DNA of 64,000 nucleotides from Micavibrio sp. UBA2137 (GTDB taxonomy: Bacteria; Pseudomonadota; Alphaproteobacteria; Micavibrionales; Micavibrionaceae), in contig DCXL01000004.1 of NCBI GenBank assembly GCA_002328415.1, positions 417,976 to 481,975 on the forward strand, in the 5' to 3' direction. Made by a program: the position numbers and the translations under genes. Numbering within the stretch: position 1 is the first letter of the stretch; each line of letters opens with the position of its first letter. This document shows, one piece after another, positions 27,148-36,973 of the stretch. The notes under the pieces are model-generated. The model was not told the origin of the DNA, ran no database searches, and saw only the letters and a list, made by a program, of their open reading frames with translations.

Positions 27148-27660
27148 TTATCTGAGCAAATCACGCAATTCTTTCAAATCGCTAATCATTTCCTTGAGCG
27201 CACGCTCGGCCTTATCACTTGGCGCATGCGCTCCACTTTGTGAAACCTGTGCGCTCCCCTTTACCACTTCACCATCGGTTGAGGGATTTTCAGGACGGCC
27301 TGCCACAGAGGCTTCATTTCCCTGCTCTATCACAGGACGTTTCATCTTAAGGTCTGCAACCTGATGTTTGGATAGACCCTTAATGAGGTTCTGTGCACCG
27401 CGAATGGTATAGCCATCTGTATAGAGAAGTTTGTGAATTTTTTTAAGGACATCCACGTCCTCTGGGCGGTAATAGCGACGCCCACCCCCACGCTTGAGTG
27501 GTTTAACTTGAGAGAATTTTGTTTCCCAGAAACGCAAAACATGCTGCTGCACCTCAAGCTCATCCGCGACCTCACTAATCGTACGAAAAGCCCCTGCTGC
27601 TTTCTTATCTCTCGCAGAGGAGCTATCTGTTTCAGAGCTATGTTGTGCTTCACTATGCAT
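27148..27660 (-). CDS. MerR-family transcriptional regulator
   Basis: A 170-residue protein with one winged-helix MerR domain (about residues 22-95): [38 protein letters not shown] and a helix with [12 protein letters not shown]. The remainder is a low-complexity linker and a short C-terminal coiled coil ([16 protein letters not shown]). No Cys or drug-binding domain follows. In alphaproteobacteria this MerR commonly lies directly behind ihfA, as here. ATG 27660 is chosen over an upstream TTG. Target unknown. Confidence 0.9.
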   Translation of the reverse strand: MHSEAQHSSETDSSSARDKKAAGAFRTISEVADELEVQQHVLRFWETKFSQVKPLKRGGGRRYYRPEDVDVLKKIHKLLYTDGYTIRGAQNLIKGLSKHQVADLKMKRPVIEQGNEASVAGRPENPSTDGEVVKGSAQVSQSGAHAPSDKAERALKEMISDLKELRDLLR

Positions 27661-27672
27661 TAAACCCAACCT

Positions 27673-27966
27673 TTAGTTTTCGTTCATACGCTCTTTAAGA
27701 ATGTGCGAGGCACGGAAGACAAGAACAGTACGTGGCGAGATTGGCACCTCGACCCCTGTTTTCGGGTTACGACCAATACGCTCTTTCTTTTCGCGAAGTG
27801 TAAAGCTTCCAAAAGATGAGATTTTGACATTATCCCCCTCTGCCAATGCATCGGAGATTTCCTCAAAAACGCTATCAACAAGCTCTGCTGATTCATTGCG
27901 TGATAATCCAAGTTCGTGATAGAGAGCATCCGCCAGATCGGCACGTGTGATTGTCTGTTCACTCAT
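27673..27966 (-). CDS. ihfA: Integration host factor subunit alpha
   Basis: A 97-residue HU/IHF-fold protein. [19 protein letters not shown] at the start, [21 protein letters not shown] in the middle and the [15 protein letters not shown] end are IHF-alpha features. It forms a heterodimer with IHF-beta and makes sharp, sequence-specific DNA bends. ATG 27966 has AAGGGA upstream. The usual fabH-ihfA-merR order is kept, but an opposite-strand gene separates it from fabH. Confidence 0.93.
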   Translation of the reverse strand: MSEQTITRADLADALYHELGLSRNESAELVDSVFEEISDALAEGDNVKISSFGSFTLREKKERIGRNPKTGVEVPISPRTVLVFRASHILKERMNEN

Positions 27967-28152
27967 AAATAATCCCTTGTTCATGTTTTATAATTATTAA
28001 GGTTAGCTTGAAAAACCACTTTCGTCAATGGTTTAGCCGTACTTCTTCTAACCTTTTCACAACATAAAAGTTTCATGAAAGACACATAAATTAATACTTA
28101 TTTAGGTTTTACATATTATATTTAGGGCTGAAATTGGGTTAAGAGGTAGATT

Positions 28153-28929
28153 ATGAGCATTTTGAACATGATGGTTGCATTTAACAGCGCAGCTTATGAT
28201 GAAGAGTTAAGCAACCTGACAATTCAAGGCGCACTTGATGGCGTAAATGCTGGCACAATAGACATTGAGGATGGAACTGGCACGCTTGATCCAGATGGCC
28301 CTCAAGTCCAGCAACTTCCTTACAGATGGGATGAACAACCTAATGCGCCTGCTGCAGTACAACTGCCATATGTTTGGGGCGATGAACCCGATGGTCCTGC
28401 TGTTCGAAATCTTGTTTACACGCGAGAACTTCCTTCTAATGTTAGTGTTGATGGTGTTCAAAACCTTGTTGAAGGGGGAGACGTTGACGCGCCTGAAGCC
28501 TCCACTGAGGAAGGTGCAGCTTTGCCTGAGACATCTACAAGTCCGCCAGATAATGAGGCAAACACAACAGATACGCCTGCTGCTGTTTTAAACAAGCACT
28601 TTGGTGCAGCCCTTGGAAATGATTCTATTGCCGTGCGTATGGATAATGGGACACACACTCTTCTTGTGAATGCAGAAGGTCAAGCTGTTGGATATTTACA
28701 TTATAACGAAGAGACAGGACTTGTTCATACGCGCGTTGCAAATAGTGAAAATCCACTGCCACAGGACATTGAAAATCTGTTCACTAATGCAGAAAGTCCG
28801 CAGGTTGCCTATGCCGAGCCTACTACTGAGGAAGTTGCAACATCTGAAGCTGACGCACCAGTTACTGATGCACCTACAGAGGAATTGGCTGTTGCTTCGC
28901 AAGGGTTTACAGGACCACCCGCACCTTAA
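28153..28929 (+). CDS. Acidic repeat-containing protein, unknown, inserted between fabH and ihfA
   Basis: A 258-residue, very acidic protein rich in Asp, Glu, Pro, Ala and Thr. Residues 54-85 are two tandem 16-residue units, QLPYRWDEQPNAPA and QLPYVWGDEPDGPA; a third, weaker unit starts at NLVYTRELP. A more ordered segment (about 150-195, IAVRMDNGTHTLLVNAEGQAV region) may be a small beta domain. There is no signal peptide or membrane helix. AAGAGG precedes the ATG. It is on the strand opposite its neighbours and ends 6 bp from the fabH stop. Confidence 0.75.
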   Translation: MSILNMMVAFNSAAYDEELSNLTIQGALDGVNAGTIDIEDGTGTLDPDGPQVQQLPYRWDEQPNAPAAVQLPYVWGDEPDGPAVRNLVYTRELPSNVSVDGVQNLVEGGDVDAPEASTEEGAALPETSTSPPDNEANTTDTPAAVLNKHFGAALGNDSIAVRMDNGTHTLLVNAEGQAVGYLHYNEETGLVHTRVANSENPLPQDIENLFTNAESPQVAYAEPTTEEVATSEADAPVTDAPTEELAVASQGFTGPPAP

Positions 28930-28935
28930 GGAGTT

Positions 28936-29913
28936 CTAGAAGCGTGCGAGTGCCGCACCCCAAGTAAGCCCTCCGCCGAGGGCTTCAAAAAGCAACAAGT
29001 CGCCTTTTTTAATCATGCCAGCTTTGACCGCTGTATCAAGCGCCAATGGAATACTTGCAGCTGATGTATTCCCATGCTTCCCAACGGTCATTACAACCTT
29101 CTCGTAAGGCATAGAGAGCTTATCGGCTGTTGCCTGAATAATGCGAATATTGGCCTGATGTGGGACAAGCCAGTCAATATCGCTGTCGTTCAAGTCATTA
29201 GCGTCCAAAACCTCGCCAACAATATCATTCATAAGCGAAACGGCGTTTTTAAAGACATCACGCCCCTTCATTCGAATGGCACCTGCCTTTCCTGTTGTGC
29301 CTGGACCACCATCCGTATAAAGCAGGTCTTTCAAACGCCCATCACTGTAAAGATGGGTTGAAATCACACCGCGATCTTTAACTGTGCCCTCACCCTCTTG
29401 CGCCTCAAGCACGATTGCGCCTGCGCCATCACCAAACAAAACGCAAGTTGTACGATCATCCCAATCCAATATGCGTGACATTGTTTCCGCGCCAATGACC
29501 AACATTCTTGAACACGCGCCGCTGCGTATCATGGAGTCCGCCACACTCAAGGCATAAACGAAACCCGTGCAGACTGCCTGCAAGTCAAAGGCAACACCTG
29601 GGGGCACACCAAGAGCCGCCTGCACCTGAACAGCGACAGACGGGAATGTATTATCAGGGGTTGTTGTGGCAACAATAATGCCGTCAATATCCTCTGGCTT
29701 ATAACCACTGGCTTCAATGGCCTTATTTGCAGCCTGTGTGGCCATTGTCACTGTACTCTCGTCCTCGCCCGCAATGTGGCGCTGGGTGATACCAGTGCGC
29801 TGGACAATCCACTCGTCACTTGTATCGACCTTTTTCTCAAGGTCTTTATTGGTGACAATTTGTGGGGGCAGGAAACTTCCAGTTCCCGCAATAACAGAAC
29901 GCTTTATACTCAT
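28936..29913 (-). CDS. fabH: 3-oxoacyl-ACP synthase III
   Basis: Starts fatty-acid synthesis by condensing acetyl-CoA with malonyl-ACP. The 325-residue thiolase-fold enzyme has the complete triad: Cys115 in AVCTGFVYA, His252 in [10 protein letters not shown] and Asn282 in [10 protein letters not shown]. The end [10 protein letters not shown] is the usual glycine loop. It starts 2 bp after the plsX stop, forming the conserved rpmF-plsX-fabH operon. Confidence 0.96.
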   Translation of the reverse strand: MSIKRSVIAGTGSFLPPQIVTNKDLEKKVDTSDEWIVQRTGITQRHIAGEDESTVTMATQAANKAIEASGYKPEDIDGIIVATTTPDNTFPSVAVQVQAALGVPPGVAFDLQAVCTGFVYALSVADSMIRSGACSRMLVIGAETMSRILDWDDRTTCVLFGDGAGAIVLEAQEGEGTVKDRGVISTHLYSDGRLKDLLYTDGGPGTTGKAGAIRMKGRDVFKNAVSLMNDIVGEVLDANDLNDSDIDWLVPHQANIRIIQATADKLSMPYEKVVMTVGKHGNTSAASIPLALDTAVKAGMIKKGDLLLFEALGGGLTWGAALARF

Positions 29914-29915
29914 GC

Positions 29916-30968
29916 TTAATTTTGCTCCAGTTCGGATGCGAAGAAGGACTCTTGGCTTGTCAATTTATGCAGTTCATCTGCAACACGTTTATTAAAATCA
30001 TTACGAATAAGGTTAGCTGCAACCTTGACCGCATTTGCAAAACCAATGGCATCGGCGCTTCCATGGCTTTTGACGCACACACCGTCCAGCCCAAGGAACA
30101 TACCACCATTGTATAAGCGCGGATCAACCTTTGCCTTCAGTTTCTTCAAGGCTGGCAAGGCAAGCAAGCCGCCCAGCATTGCCAAAGGCGATGATTTAAA
30201 TGTTGTACGCAGATAATGTTGTGAGAGTTTGCCCACGCCCTCGGCCGTTTTAAGTGCAATATTTCCTGTAAATCCATCGGTGACCACAACATCAACTGTG
30301 CCAAGCGGAATATCGTTCCCCTCAACAAAACCCTTATATGTACCTGGCATTTTTACGCGTGAAAGAATAGCATGTGTCGCTCGTAATTCCTCATGCCCCT
30401 TCATGTCCTCTGACCCAACATTGAGGAGCCCGATACGTGGACGCTCATGTCCCTCTGATATTTTTGCAAAGACAGCCCCCATAAGCGCAAATTGCACCAG
30501 CATTTCTGAGTCGCACATAAGGTTTGCGCCCAAATCGAGCATCACCGTGCGTCCCGTTTGGCTAGGCAATACACTTGCAATCGCAGGTCTGCGGATTTCG
30601 GGTAAACATTTTAAAACCATTTTCGCCATCGCCATAAGCGCGCCTGTATTTCCTGAGGAAATCACGCAATCAGCCTCACCGTCTGAAACGGCATTAATGG
30701 CAAGGCGCATTGATGAGTTACGCCCTGTACGAAGGGCAACGCCCGGACGTTCGTCACTTTTGACGTAGGAATCTGTATGAAAAATCTCTGAAGCAGCCTT
30801 TAGAGCGGGATACTTGCTAAGCACTGTGCGAATCTGCCCCTCATCACCATATAATTTGAATTTAAGTGTCGGGTCTGATTTTAGAACAAGCGCACATCCA
30901 GGAATAGTTGCCTCAACCCCTGCATCACCACCCATTGCATCAATTGCCAATGTTACGGACTTTGTCAC
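29916..30968 (-). CDS. plsX: Phosphate acyltransferase PlsX
   Basis: Makes acyl-phosphate from acyl-ACP for phosphatidic acid synthesis at the inner membrane. The 350 residues include [17 protein letters not shown] at the start, [38 protein letters not shown] and [26 protein letters not shown]. The length fits the family. fabH follows at 2 bp. rpmF lies 160 bp upstream behind a probable terminator. Confidence 0.96.
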   Translation of the reverse strand: MTKSVTLAIDAMGGDAGVEATIPGCALVLKSDPTLKFKLYGDEGQIRTVLSKYPALKAASEIFHTDSYVKSDERPGVALRTGRNSSMRLAINAVSDGEADCVISSGNTGALMAMAKMVLKCLPEIRRPAIASVLPSQTGRTVMLDLGANLMCDSEMLVQFALMGAVFAKISEGHERPRIGLLNVGSEDMKGHEELRATHAILSRVKMPGTYKGFVEGNDIPLGTVDVVVTDGFTGNIALKTAEGVGKLSQHYLRTTFKSSPLAMLGGLLALPALKKLKAKVDPRLYNGGMFLGLDGVCVKSHGSADAIGFANAVKVAANLIRNDFNKRVADELHKLTSQESFFASELEQN

Positions 30969-31061
30969 AAAAACACCCTTATGTCAGATTTATAAATTTG
31001 AACTGGTTTCTATTCATACAGGCTATTCTTTTACCAAATGCAATTACACATGAAAAGAGCC

Positions 31062-31102
31062 TAAAAAACAAAACAGCCCACATGGATACACGCGGACTGT
31101 TT
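31062..31102 (-). terminator. Terminator or attenuator between rpmF and plsX
   Basis: On the minus strand AAACAG with further pairing (CC/GG) and CTGTTT form a hairpin followed by TGTTTTTT, 26 bp after the rpmF stop. It would limit read-through of ribosomal protein transcripts into plsX-fabH. Confidence 0.7.
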
Positions 31103-31127
31103 AACAAATGCATGGGTTTAAAAGCGC

Positions 31128-31307
31128 TTAGTCGCGGACTTCAAGAACCTGTTTGCCTTTATACATACCTGTTTTCAGGTCGATGTGGTGGCGGCGCTTA
31201 GGCTCGCCTGTATTTGAATCTTCAACCCAGTTCACTGAAGTCAGGGAATCATGTGCACGACGGTTATTGCGTCGTGAAGGGGTCGTTTTTCTCTTTGGAA
31301 CAGCCAT
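31128..31307 (-). CDS. rpmF: 50S ribosomal protein L32
   Basis: Translating 31307 down to 31128 gives 59 residues beginning [20 protein letters not shown], the L32 signature, and ending [10 protein letters not shown]. The downstream [10 protein letters not shown] segment fits the alphaproteobacterial form, which lacks the zinc Cys pairs of some L32 proteins. It sits between yceD and plsX as in most proteobacteria. Confidence 0.95.
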   Translation of the reverse strand: MAVPKRKTTPSRRNNRRAHDSLTSVNWVEDSNTGEPKRRHHIDLKTGMYKGKQVLEVRD

Positions 31308-31409
31308 TTTCTTATCCTATAAATTCTTTTGTTAATCTGGGGTCATGCCTCAAGTCGCACAGTGTTAACGAATTTGCGTTGTGATTGCAAGACTTTTTCA
31401 CGCAGAATT

Positions 31410-32018
31410 TTAAGCCTTATCATCACTCTTTGGCACTTGTAGCGCACGAAGCGCCTCAAAGGGGTTGCCATACCCCTTCTCCTCAGGCTCTTTTTCTTGT
31501 GCATGTGCCTCATCAAGGGTTACGCCATCCTTGTGTGGATACGGGTTGATGCCTAGCGAGAGAAACTGTGTGGCTAAATGTGCCAAGTCAATTTTCCCAT
31601 TTTCCATGGTTTCAGGGTCTTCGCTTTCCTCTAAAACAGGCAGCTCGTCCATGCCATGTTTCTTAATGGCGGCCTTTTTCGCGGCTGAAAACGGAATGGC
31701 CTTTGAATAATCTGCATAAAACGCGTCAAAGTCTTCTTTGATTTTTGTTTTGATAGGATCAAGAGTAACAACACATTTTTGTGTAACTGTGGCGCTTACT
31801 GTACCAACAACCTTCACTGTGTGTGCGCCTTTCGGGCAATTAAGCGTAAAGTCAGCCTTTACGTCTTTGCATTTATCAACATCCAGATAATCGGCCAATT
31901 CCTCCAAAATATCCGCCTCAGGTGAAATGCTCACCTGCACGCTTTCATCCATATCACGCGTATCAAATTTATGTGTCCATGGAAGTACTTTAGGTTCTTG
32001 TGGTTGTTTAGGCGACAT
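31410..32018 (-). CDS. yceD: YceD family protein (DUF177)
   Basis: A 202-residue member of the YceD/DUF177 family, which is linked to large-subunit rRNA accumulation and lies next to rpmF almost everywhere. The family core (VVGTVSATVTQKCVVTLDPI, then a DFDAFYADY region) and the conserved C-terminal YPHKDG and NPFEALRAL segments are visible. ATG 32018 has GAGGAGG upstream; this start overlaps the end of the preceding chaperone gene by 11 bp. Confidence 0.88.
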   Translation of the reverse strand: MSPKQPQEPKVLPWTHKFDTRDMDESVQVSISPEADILEELADYLDVDKCKDVKADFTLNCPKGAHTVKVVGTVSATVTQKCVVTLDPIKTKIKEDFDAFYADYSKAIPFSAAKKAAIKKHGMDELPVLEESEDPETMENGKIDLAHLATQFLSLGINPYPHKDGVTLDEAHAQEKEPEEKGYGNPFEALRALQVPKSDDKA

Positions 32019-32520
32019 GTGAAACCTCCTCAGGTTTTGTCTTATATTCATTGTAAGCCTCTAGCGTATAGGCAAGAAGCGCGTTAACTTGTTTGGCGCT
32101 TACATCATCAGCATTGCTGCCATAAACATTGCGCTTCAAGGCCTCTTTCAAAAGCTTTTTTTGCTCTGTGAGTTTATCCTGCTCAAGAGCCTGTGCATAG
32201 GCCGCTGTCCGCCCCTTAAAGGCTGTCATCATCTTCTTCATATGTTTGGGCATCCCCATATCCCCAATACCAATCTCGCGCAGGGATGTCTCCATATGCG
32301 TGAAGAATACATCAAACATGGCTTGGCGCAGTTTCTCATCCGCCGTTGTCATCATACGCAACGCCAGATGCAAACTCATAATATTAAAACGCCCGTCAAA
32401 GCTGTCCTCTACGCCATACTCCTCATAAAGCTTTGGCCTGCGCATCCGTGCCATAATATCGTGATAAATAGTTTGTGCCTGTCTTTCGTTCGGGGATTTT
32501 CGTTTCAACCAGTTCAACAT
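32008..32520 (-). CDS. Ubiquinol-cytochrome c chaperone family protein (UQCC/CBP3-like)
   Basis: A 170-residue helical protein with ARMRRPKLYEEYGVEDSFDGRFNIMSLHLAL and GIGDMGMPKHMKKMMTAFKGR, hallmarks of the CBP3/UQCC1 family. Members assist assembly of cytochrome bc1. The bamE / chaperone / yceD-rpmF order is a typical alphaproteobacterial block. It is divergent from bamE across about 90 bp and overlaps yceD. Confidence 0.9.
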   Translation of the reverse strand: MLNWLKRKSPNERQAQTIYHDIMARMRRPKLYEEYGVEDSFDGRFNIMSLHLALRMMTTADEKLRQAMFDVFFTHMETSLREIGIGDMGMPKHMKKMMTAFKGRTAAYAQALEQDKLTEQKKLLKEALKRNVYGSNADDVSAKQVNALLAYTLEAYNEYKTKPEEVSHVA

Positions 32521-32611
32521 GATAAACTTTACTTATATCCTTTTGCCAATAGAGCACTATGTTTAGAAGATAGTATTGATAATCGCAAGATAAAGACGTA
32601 AAAAGGTGGCC

Positions 32612-33082
32612 ATGACATATTTCAAATCACTTGGTGCTTCGGCCCTCATCCTGACCTCAACTGCAATTCTTACCTCATGCACACCTGTGCGCGAAACACA
32701 CGGCAATTTCCTGAAAGATTACCAGATTGCTCAGGTCGAGGAAGGTATCGACACACGCTCAGACGTTGTCAAAAAACTAGGTAGCCCGACAACCGTCTCC
32801 CCCTTCGATGAAACCGTCTGGTTTTATCTGGGACAAAAAACAGTCAAAAAAGGTATCTTTGATCCTAAACTTGAAGGCGAACGCGTTGTTCTCGTCAAAT
32901 TTGATGACACAGGTGCTGTGCAAACAGTGATGGAGGTCGAACAAGACCGCCTTGATATTCCCCTGTCCGATGACAAAACAAAAACAGGCGGTAATGAAAT
33001 CGGTATTCTTGAACAGGCCCTTGGCAACCTTGGGAAGTTTAACAAGAACGGCGGCGGCACTATGAGCGCCTCCGACCTTTAA
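32612..33082 (+). CDS. bamE: Outer-membrane assembly lipoprotein BamE (SmpA/OmlA)
   Basis: About 156 residues with a lipoprotein signal ending ILTSC. The SmpA/OmlA domain follows: IDTRSDVVKKLGSPTTVSPFDETVWFYLG. It is part of the Bam complex that folds outer-membrane beta-barrels such as LptD, encoded in the same window. The ATG at 32612 is chosen because AAAGG precedes it at normal spacing; a GTG two codons earlier is possible. Its stop abuts the convergent lipoprotein gene. Confidence 0.9.
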   Translation: MTYFKSLGASALILTSTAILTSCTPVRETHGNFLKDYQIAQVEEGIDTRSDVVKKLGSPTTVSPFDETVWFYLGQKTVKKGIFDPKLEGERVVLVKFDDTGAVQTVMEVEQDRLDIPLSDDKTKTGGNEIGILEQALGNLGKFNKNGGGTMSASDL

Positions 33083-33400
33083 TTATTCGTTTACTGGCGC
33101 TTTCCAGCACTGCATTGCATTTGATGCATAAGCAACGACACACAATGTTTCTGGGTCACCCTGAGGTCTGAATTCTACAACCCATTCACTAAACCCTCTT
33201 TGGCCAACAGGAATTTTATAATTTACACTATCAGGTGTTGCTACTTTTAACGCCTGACCGTCGGGTTCACTTTGCTCTTGTGTATTTGACTCATCATTAA
33301 GAACTACATCTTCTCTTTGTGGACCAAAGTCTTCAGGTGATGGATTACATCCTGCGAGTAAGCCTGATGCTGCTGTTAAAAATACGACACTACTTTTCAT
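33083..33400 (-). CDS. Small lipoprotein, unknown
   Basis: A 105-residue protein with signal peptide MKSSVVFLTAASGLLAGC and predicted lipidated Cys18. The short mature domain contains GFSEWVVEF and two Cys near the end (TLCVVAYASNAMQCW) that could form a disulfide. The family was not recognised. It has its own promoter-like TTGACA upstream. Confidence 0.72.
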   Translation of the reverse strand: MKSSVVFLTAASGLLAGCNPSPEDFGPQREDVVLNDESNTQEQSEPDGQALKVATPDSVNYKIPVGQRGFSEWVVEFRPQGDPETLCVVAYASNAMQCWKAPVNE

Positions 33401-33421
33401 TTGAACGCTCCAAAATTAAAT

Positions 33422-33457
33422 TTGACATAAAAATATACAGATTATTAATTATGTCAA
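33422..33457 (-). promoter_or_regulatory. Promoter with perfect inverted repeat
   Basis: TTGACATAA at 33422-33430 and its exact complement TTATGTCAA at 33449-33457 flank an 18-bp AT-rich core. Read on the minus strand, TTGACA plus TATTTT at 16-bp spacing gives a promoter for the lipoprotein gene at 33400. The symmetry could also make it an operator. Confidence 0.45.
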
Positions 33458-33473
33458 CGATTTTCTTGGAGCC

Positions 33474-33501
33474 ACAAAAAAAAGCCCCATGATGAGGCTT
33501 C
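33474..33501 (-). terminator. Rho-independent terminator of hppA
   Basis: On the minus strand AAGCCTC and GGGGCTT (one G-T pair) form a hairpin followed by TTTTTTTT, 29 bp after the hppA stop. Confidence 0.85.
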
Positions 33502-33529
33502 CTTCGTTTTGTGTATTTCTAAGCTATGC

Positions 33530-35647
33530 TTACAGCTCACCTGTCATAAATTTGGCAACAATGGCAACTAAAAGGATGGCAACAATGTTAGCAATCTTAA
33601 TGAGCGGGTTCACCGCAGGGCCAGCCGTATCCTTGTATGGATCACCAACTGTGTCACCTGTAACGGCCGCATGATGAGCATCAGAGTTTTTGCCCCCATG
33701 ATTGCCGTCTTCAATGAACTTCTTGGCGTTATCCCATGCACCACCACCTGATGTCATGGAAATGGCGACAAACAATCCTGTGACAATCGTCCCAAGAAGA
33801 AGTGCTCCAAGGGCCTGGAAGGCCTGTTCTAGACCAGCTAATCCCCATACTGTTCCAAACAAAATGATAGGAACAATAATCGGCAGAAGCGATGGCATAA
33901 TCATTTCGCGGATCGCAGCTTTTGTGAGCAGGTCAACAGCACGGCCATATTCTGGCTTGCCCTTCCCTGTCATAATGCCTTTGATTTCCTTGAACTGACG
34001 ACGGACCTCAACCACAACGGATGCGGCTGCACGGCCAACGGCTGTCATTGACATGGCACCGAAAAGATACGGCAACAAACCACCAATGAAGAGACCAATC
34101 ACCACATAAGGATCTGTCAGACGGAATTCGATGTCTGCAAATTCTGGTAGGTAATGTTTGATTTCCTCAGTGTAGGCTGCAAAAAGAACAAGCGCGGCCA
34201 GACCAGCTGAACCAATCGCATACCCCTTTGTCACAGCCTTGGTCGTATTCCCAACAGCATCAAGTGTATCTGTTGTGTTACGTACCTTTTCTGGCAATTC
34301 TGACATCTCGGCAATACCACCGGCATTGTCAGTCACAGGACCAAAGGCATCCAATGCCACAACCATACCCGCAAGTGAGAGCATTGTTGTTGCAGAGATT
34401 GCAATCCCGTAAAGACCACCATAAAGGAAAGCCGCATAGATACCGCCACAGATAACAATCACTGGCAGGGCTGTTGCTTCCATAGAAATGGCAAGTCCCT
34501 GAATGACGTTTGTTCCATGACCAGTTTCAGAAGCTTTTGCTACAGAGCGCACAGGACGGTGTTCTGTGCCTGTGTAGTATTCTGTAATCCAGACAATCAA
34601 GCCTGTAACTACAAGACCAACAACAGTACAAATCAGAAGATCTTTCCCTGTCATCACATCACCAGCATCACCTGCCATCGCAACTGTACCTTCAAACCCA
34701 ATAAAGTTATTGAGCAAGGCATAAATCAGGATGAAGGAGAACACGCCAGAGGCAATAAAACCTTTATAAAGCGCGCCAATGACTGTGCCGCCTTTACTCA
34801 GTTTTACAAAGAATGTCCCAATAACTGATCCGATAATACAGGCCGCACCAATCATGAGCGGAAGCAACATCATGCTTTCAACCGCGCTTGCAGCAAACAC
34901 AGAAAACGCAATCAGCATTGTTGCCACAACAGTCACTGCATATGTCTCGAACAAGTCAGCGGCCATACCAGCACAGTCCCCAACATTGTCACCTACGTTA
35001 TCGGCGATAACGGCTGGGTTTCTTGGGTCATCTTCTGGAATGCCTGCTTCGACCTTACCAACCAAGTCAGCCCCAACGTCAGCACCTTTTGTAAAGATAC
35101 CGCCACCAAGACGGGCAAAGATTGAAATAAGTGACGCACCAAAACCAAGACCGACAAGTCCTTCGAGTACGGCACGTGTGTCATAGGCTGTATGCTCAAC
35201 AAGGATATAGTAGTATCCAGCAACACCCATCAAACCAAGTCCAACAACAAGCATCCCTGTGACCGCACCTGATTTAAAGGCCACATCAAGAGCAGCTTTC
35301 AGACTTGTTTTTGCGGCTTGTGTTGTACGCACATTGGCCTTAACAGAAACGCGCATCCCGATTTGGCCAGCAAGACCAGAGAGAAACGCACCAATGACAA
35401 AACCAATAGCAACGTGAAGACCAAGCAAATACCAAAGTCCGGCAGCAACAACAATTCCGACAACCGAAATTGCCTTATATTGTCTGTTCAGATAGGCCTT
35501 TGCCCCTTCTTGGATAGCCTCTGCGATTGATTGCATTTTTTTGGTACCAGCACTCATTGCCATCACACGACGACCCACCAGTTGACCATAAATAAGCGCA
35601 ATCACGACACAGCAAGCTATCATGAGATAAATAGCATCGAGTTCCAT
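33530..35647 (-). CDS. hppA: Membrane-bound H+-translocating pyrophosphatase
   Basis: A 705-residue integral membrane enzyme that couples pyrophosphate hydrolysis to ion pumping, with about 16 helices. The active-site motifs [31 protein letters not shown] and the C-terminal [17 protein letters not shown] are intact. The sequence GNTTKA has Lys where K+-dependent enzymes have Ala, so this is the K+-independent H+-pumping type. It is divergent from the phosphatase gene at 35782. Confidence 0.96.
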   Translation of the reverse strand: MELDAIYLMIACCVVIALIYGQLVGRRVMAMSAGTKKMQSIAEAIQEGAKAYLNRQYKAISVVGIVVAAGLWYLLGLHVAIGFVIGAFLSGLAGQIGMRVSVKANVRTTQAAKTSLKAALDVAFKSGAVTGMLVVGLGLMGVAGYYYILVEHTAYDTRAVLEGLVGLGFGASLISIFARLGGGIFTKGADVGADLVGKVEAGIPEDDPRNPAVIADNVGDNVGDCAGMAADLFETYAVTVVATMLIAFSVFAASAVESMMLLPLMIGAACIIGSVIGTFFVKLSKGGTVIGALYKGFIASGVFSFILIYALLNNFIGFEGTVAMAGDAGDVMTGKDLLICTVVGLVVTGLIVWITEYYTGTEHRPVRSVAKASETGHGTNVIQGLAISMEATALPVIVICGGIYAAFLYGGLYGIAISATTMLSLAGMVVALDAFGPVTDNAGGIAEMSELPEKVRNTTDTLDAVGNTTKAVTKGYAIGSAGLAALVLFAAYTEEIKHYLPEFADIEFRLTDPYVVIGLFIGGLLPYLFGAMSMTAVGRAAASVVVEVRRQFKEIKGIMTGKGKPEYGRAVDLLTKAAIREMIMPSLLPIIVPIILFGTVWGLAGLEQAFQALGALLLGTIVTGLFVAISMTSGGGAWDNAKKFIEDGNHGGKNSDAHHAAVTGDTVGDPYKDTAGPAVNPLIKIANIVAILLVAIVAKFMTGEL

Positions 35648-35781
35648 GAAAAATTCACTTTCTTTAATTATTTAAGTTAAAACATAGACATAGTTAAACT
35701 GAACAAATGATACATTAAAAATTGTGACACGCAAGGTAGCGCTATTGAACAACCCACAGCCATGATGTAGACATAGTTCCC

Positions 35782-36333
35782 ATGAAAACATTTTATCTCG
35801 CACGTCACGGTGAATCACAAAGCAACTTAGAAAATCTCTGCGCAGGAGGTGGATACGATTCTCCCCTCACCTCACTAGGCCATGAACAGGCAAAAAGTCT
35901 TGCACAACGCATCAAGGATAATAAGGACATCTCTTTTGATGTCATTATCCATAGCGGTATGCAACGTGCGCATGAAACGGCCAAAGCCGTACATTCTCAT
36001 TTTCCCCATATTCACTTTGAAAAACACGAGAGTTTTATGGAACACCATGTTGGGGATTGGGAAGGACAGAAATGGGCGGATATTGCGCCATTATGGCTCA
36101 AGGGCGAAAACCCACCTAACGGCGAAACTTGGGGAGATTTTCACAAACGCATCTCAAGCGGATATGAAATATTGAAGTCTCGTTATAAAAGTCCGCTTAT
36201 TATTGCACATGGTGGAATTGTGAAGGCAACGCATGATACATTCGGATTGCCCATTGAGGATCATATTCCAAATACAAGTCTTTACAGGTTTGAAAAGAAT
36301 GACAATCTGAAATGGACGGCCACGCTTCTCTAA
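35782..36333 (+). CDS. Histidine phosphatase family protein
   Basis: A 183-residue member of the phosphoglycerate-mutase-like superfamily. The catalytic RHGE motif is at LARHGESQSN (residues 7-16), the second Arg is in HSGMQRAHET, an acid residue in FMEHHVGDWEGQ, and the second His in LIIAHGGIVKA. The family includes phosphoglycerate mutases, alpha-ribazole phosphatase (CobC) and SixA-like enzymes; the substrate cannot be told here. Confidence 0.88.
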   Translation: MKTFYLARHGESQSNLENLCAGGGYDSPLTSLGHEQAKSLAQRIKDNKDISFDVIIHSGMQRAHETAKAVHSHFPHIHFEKHESFMEHHVGDWEGQKWADIAPLWLKGENPPNGETWGDFHKRISSGYEILKSRYKSPLIIAHGGIVKATHDTFGLPIEDHIPNTSLYRFEKNDNLKWTATLL

Positions 36334-36339
36334 GGCAAT

Positions 36340-36365
36340 AAAAAAACCCTTGGAAAGCCAAGGGT
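36340..36365 (-). terminator. Terminator between the phosphatase gene and fliL
   Basis: ACCCTTGG and CCAAGGGT form a perfect 8-bp stem with a 3-base loop. On the minus strand it is followed by TTTTTTT, which would end fliL transcripts. On the plus strand it is followed by CTTTA, so it may also weakly stop the phosphatase transcript. Confidence 0.85.
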
Positions 36366-36395
36366 CTTTACTCTCTCACTTATACTTATTTAAAT

Positions 36396-36854
36396 TTATA
36401 CGCGGCGCTGGGAGACCACTTGCAAAAGAACGTCGTTAATTACGCCGTCACCCATCAAATCATGTGTAATCACACTCAAACGGCGTTTGACTTCACTCAC
36501 CTGAATAACACCACCTTGCATAGCAGCCTTGTAATTCAGCACACCGTAAAGATCCTGAATGTAAGCATCTGTTAATCTAGGTGACAAACGCTCAACCTTT
36601 GTTGCCATTTCAGCATCTTCAACCTCCAATGAGACAACCAGTGATACAACTTGTGAAACACCACGCTGATCAACAATGGGGAGTAAAAGCGGTGAAAGCT
36701 CAACGTAATGCAGCTCTTTTTCAATGAGCGAATCAGAACTTGCGACCTGATCCTTTGGAATTGACGCATCTGCGTCATTATTCATGAATAGATAACCACC
36801 TATGCCGCCACCACATAAAAGCAAAACAGCCATTAAAATCAATAACTTCTTCAT
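36396..36854 (-). CDS. fliL: Flagellar basal body-associated protein FliL
   Basis: A 152-residue protein with one N-terminal membrane segment (residues 3-25, LLILMAVLLLCGGGIGGYLF) and a periplasmic FliL domain: VVSLVVSLEVEDAEMATKVERLSPRLTDAYIQDLYG and a C-terminal VINDVLLQ. FliL sits around the MotAB stator and supports torque. It stands alone here, away from other flagellar genes; motAB lie at 49210. Confidence 0.82.
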   Translation of the reverse strand: MKKLLILMAVLLLCGGGIGGYLFMNNDADASIPKDQVASSDSLIEKELHYVELSPLLLPIVDQRGVSQVVSLVVSLEVEDAEMATKVERLSPRLTDAYIQDLYGVLNYKAAMQGGVIQVSEVKRRLSVITHDLMGDGVINDVLLQVVSQRRV

Positions 36855-36973
36855 TATTATTAGTCTTCTTTTGTAAGAATTTTCCCAACCTATGTATTAA
36901 GTATGCAAGGAAAGTCTTAATATCCCGTAAGGAATAGATAAAATTTGATAGAAGTTAAGGGGCTTAACAATGT

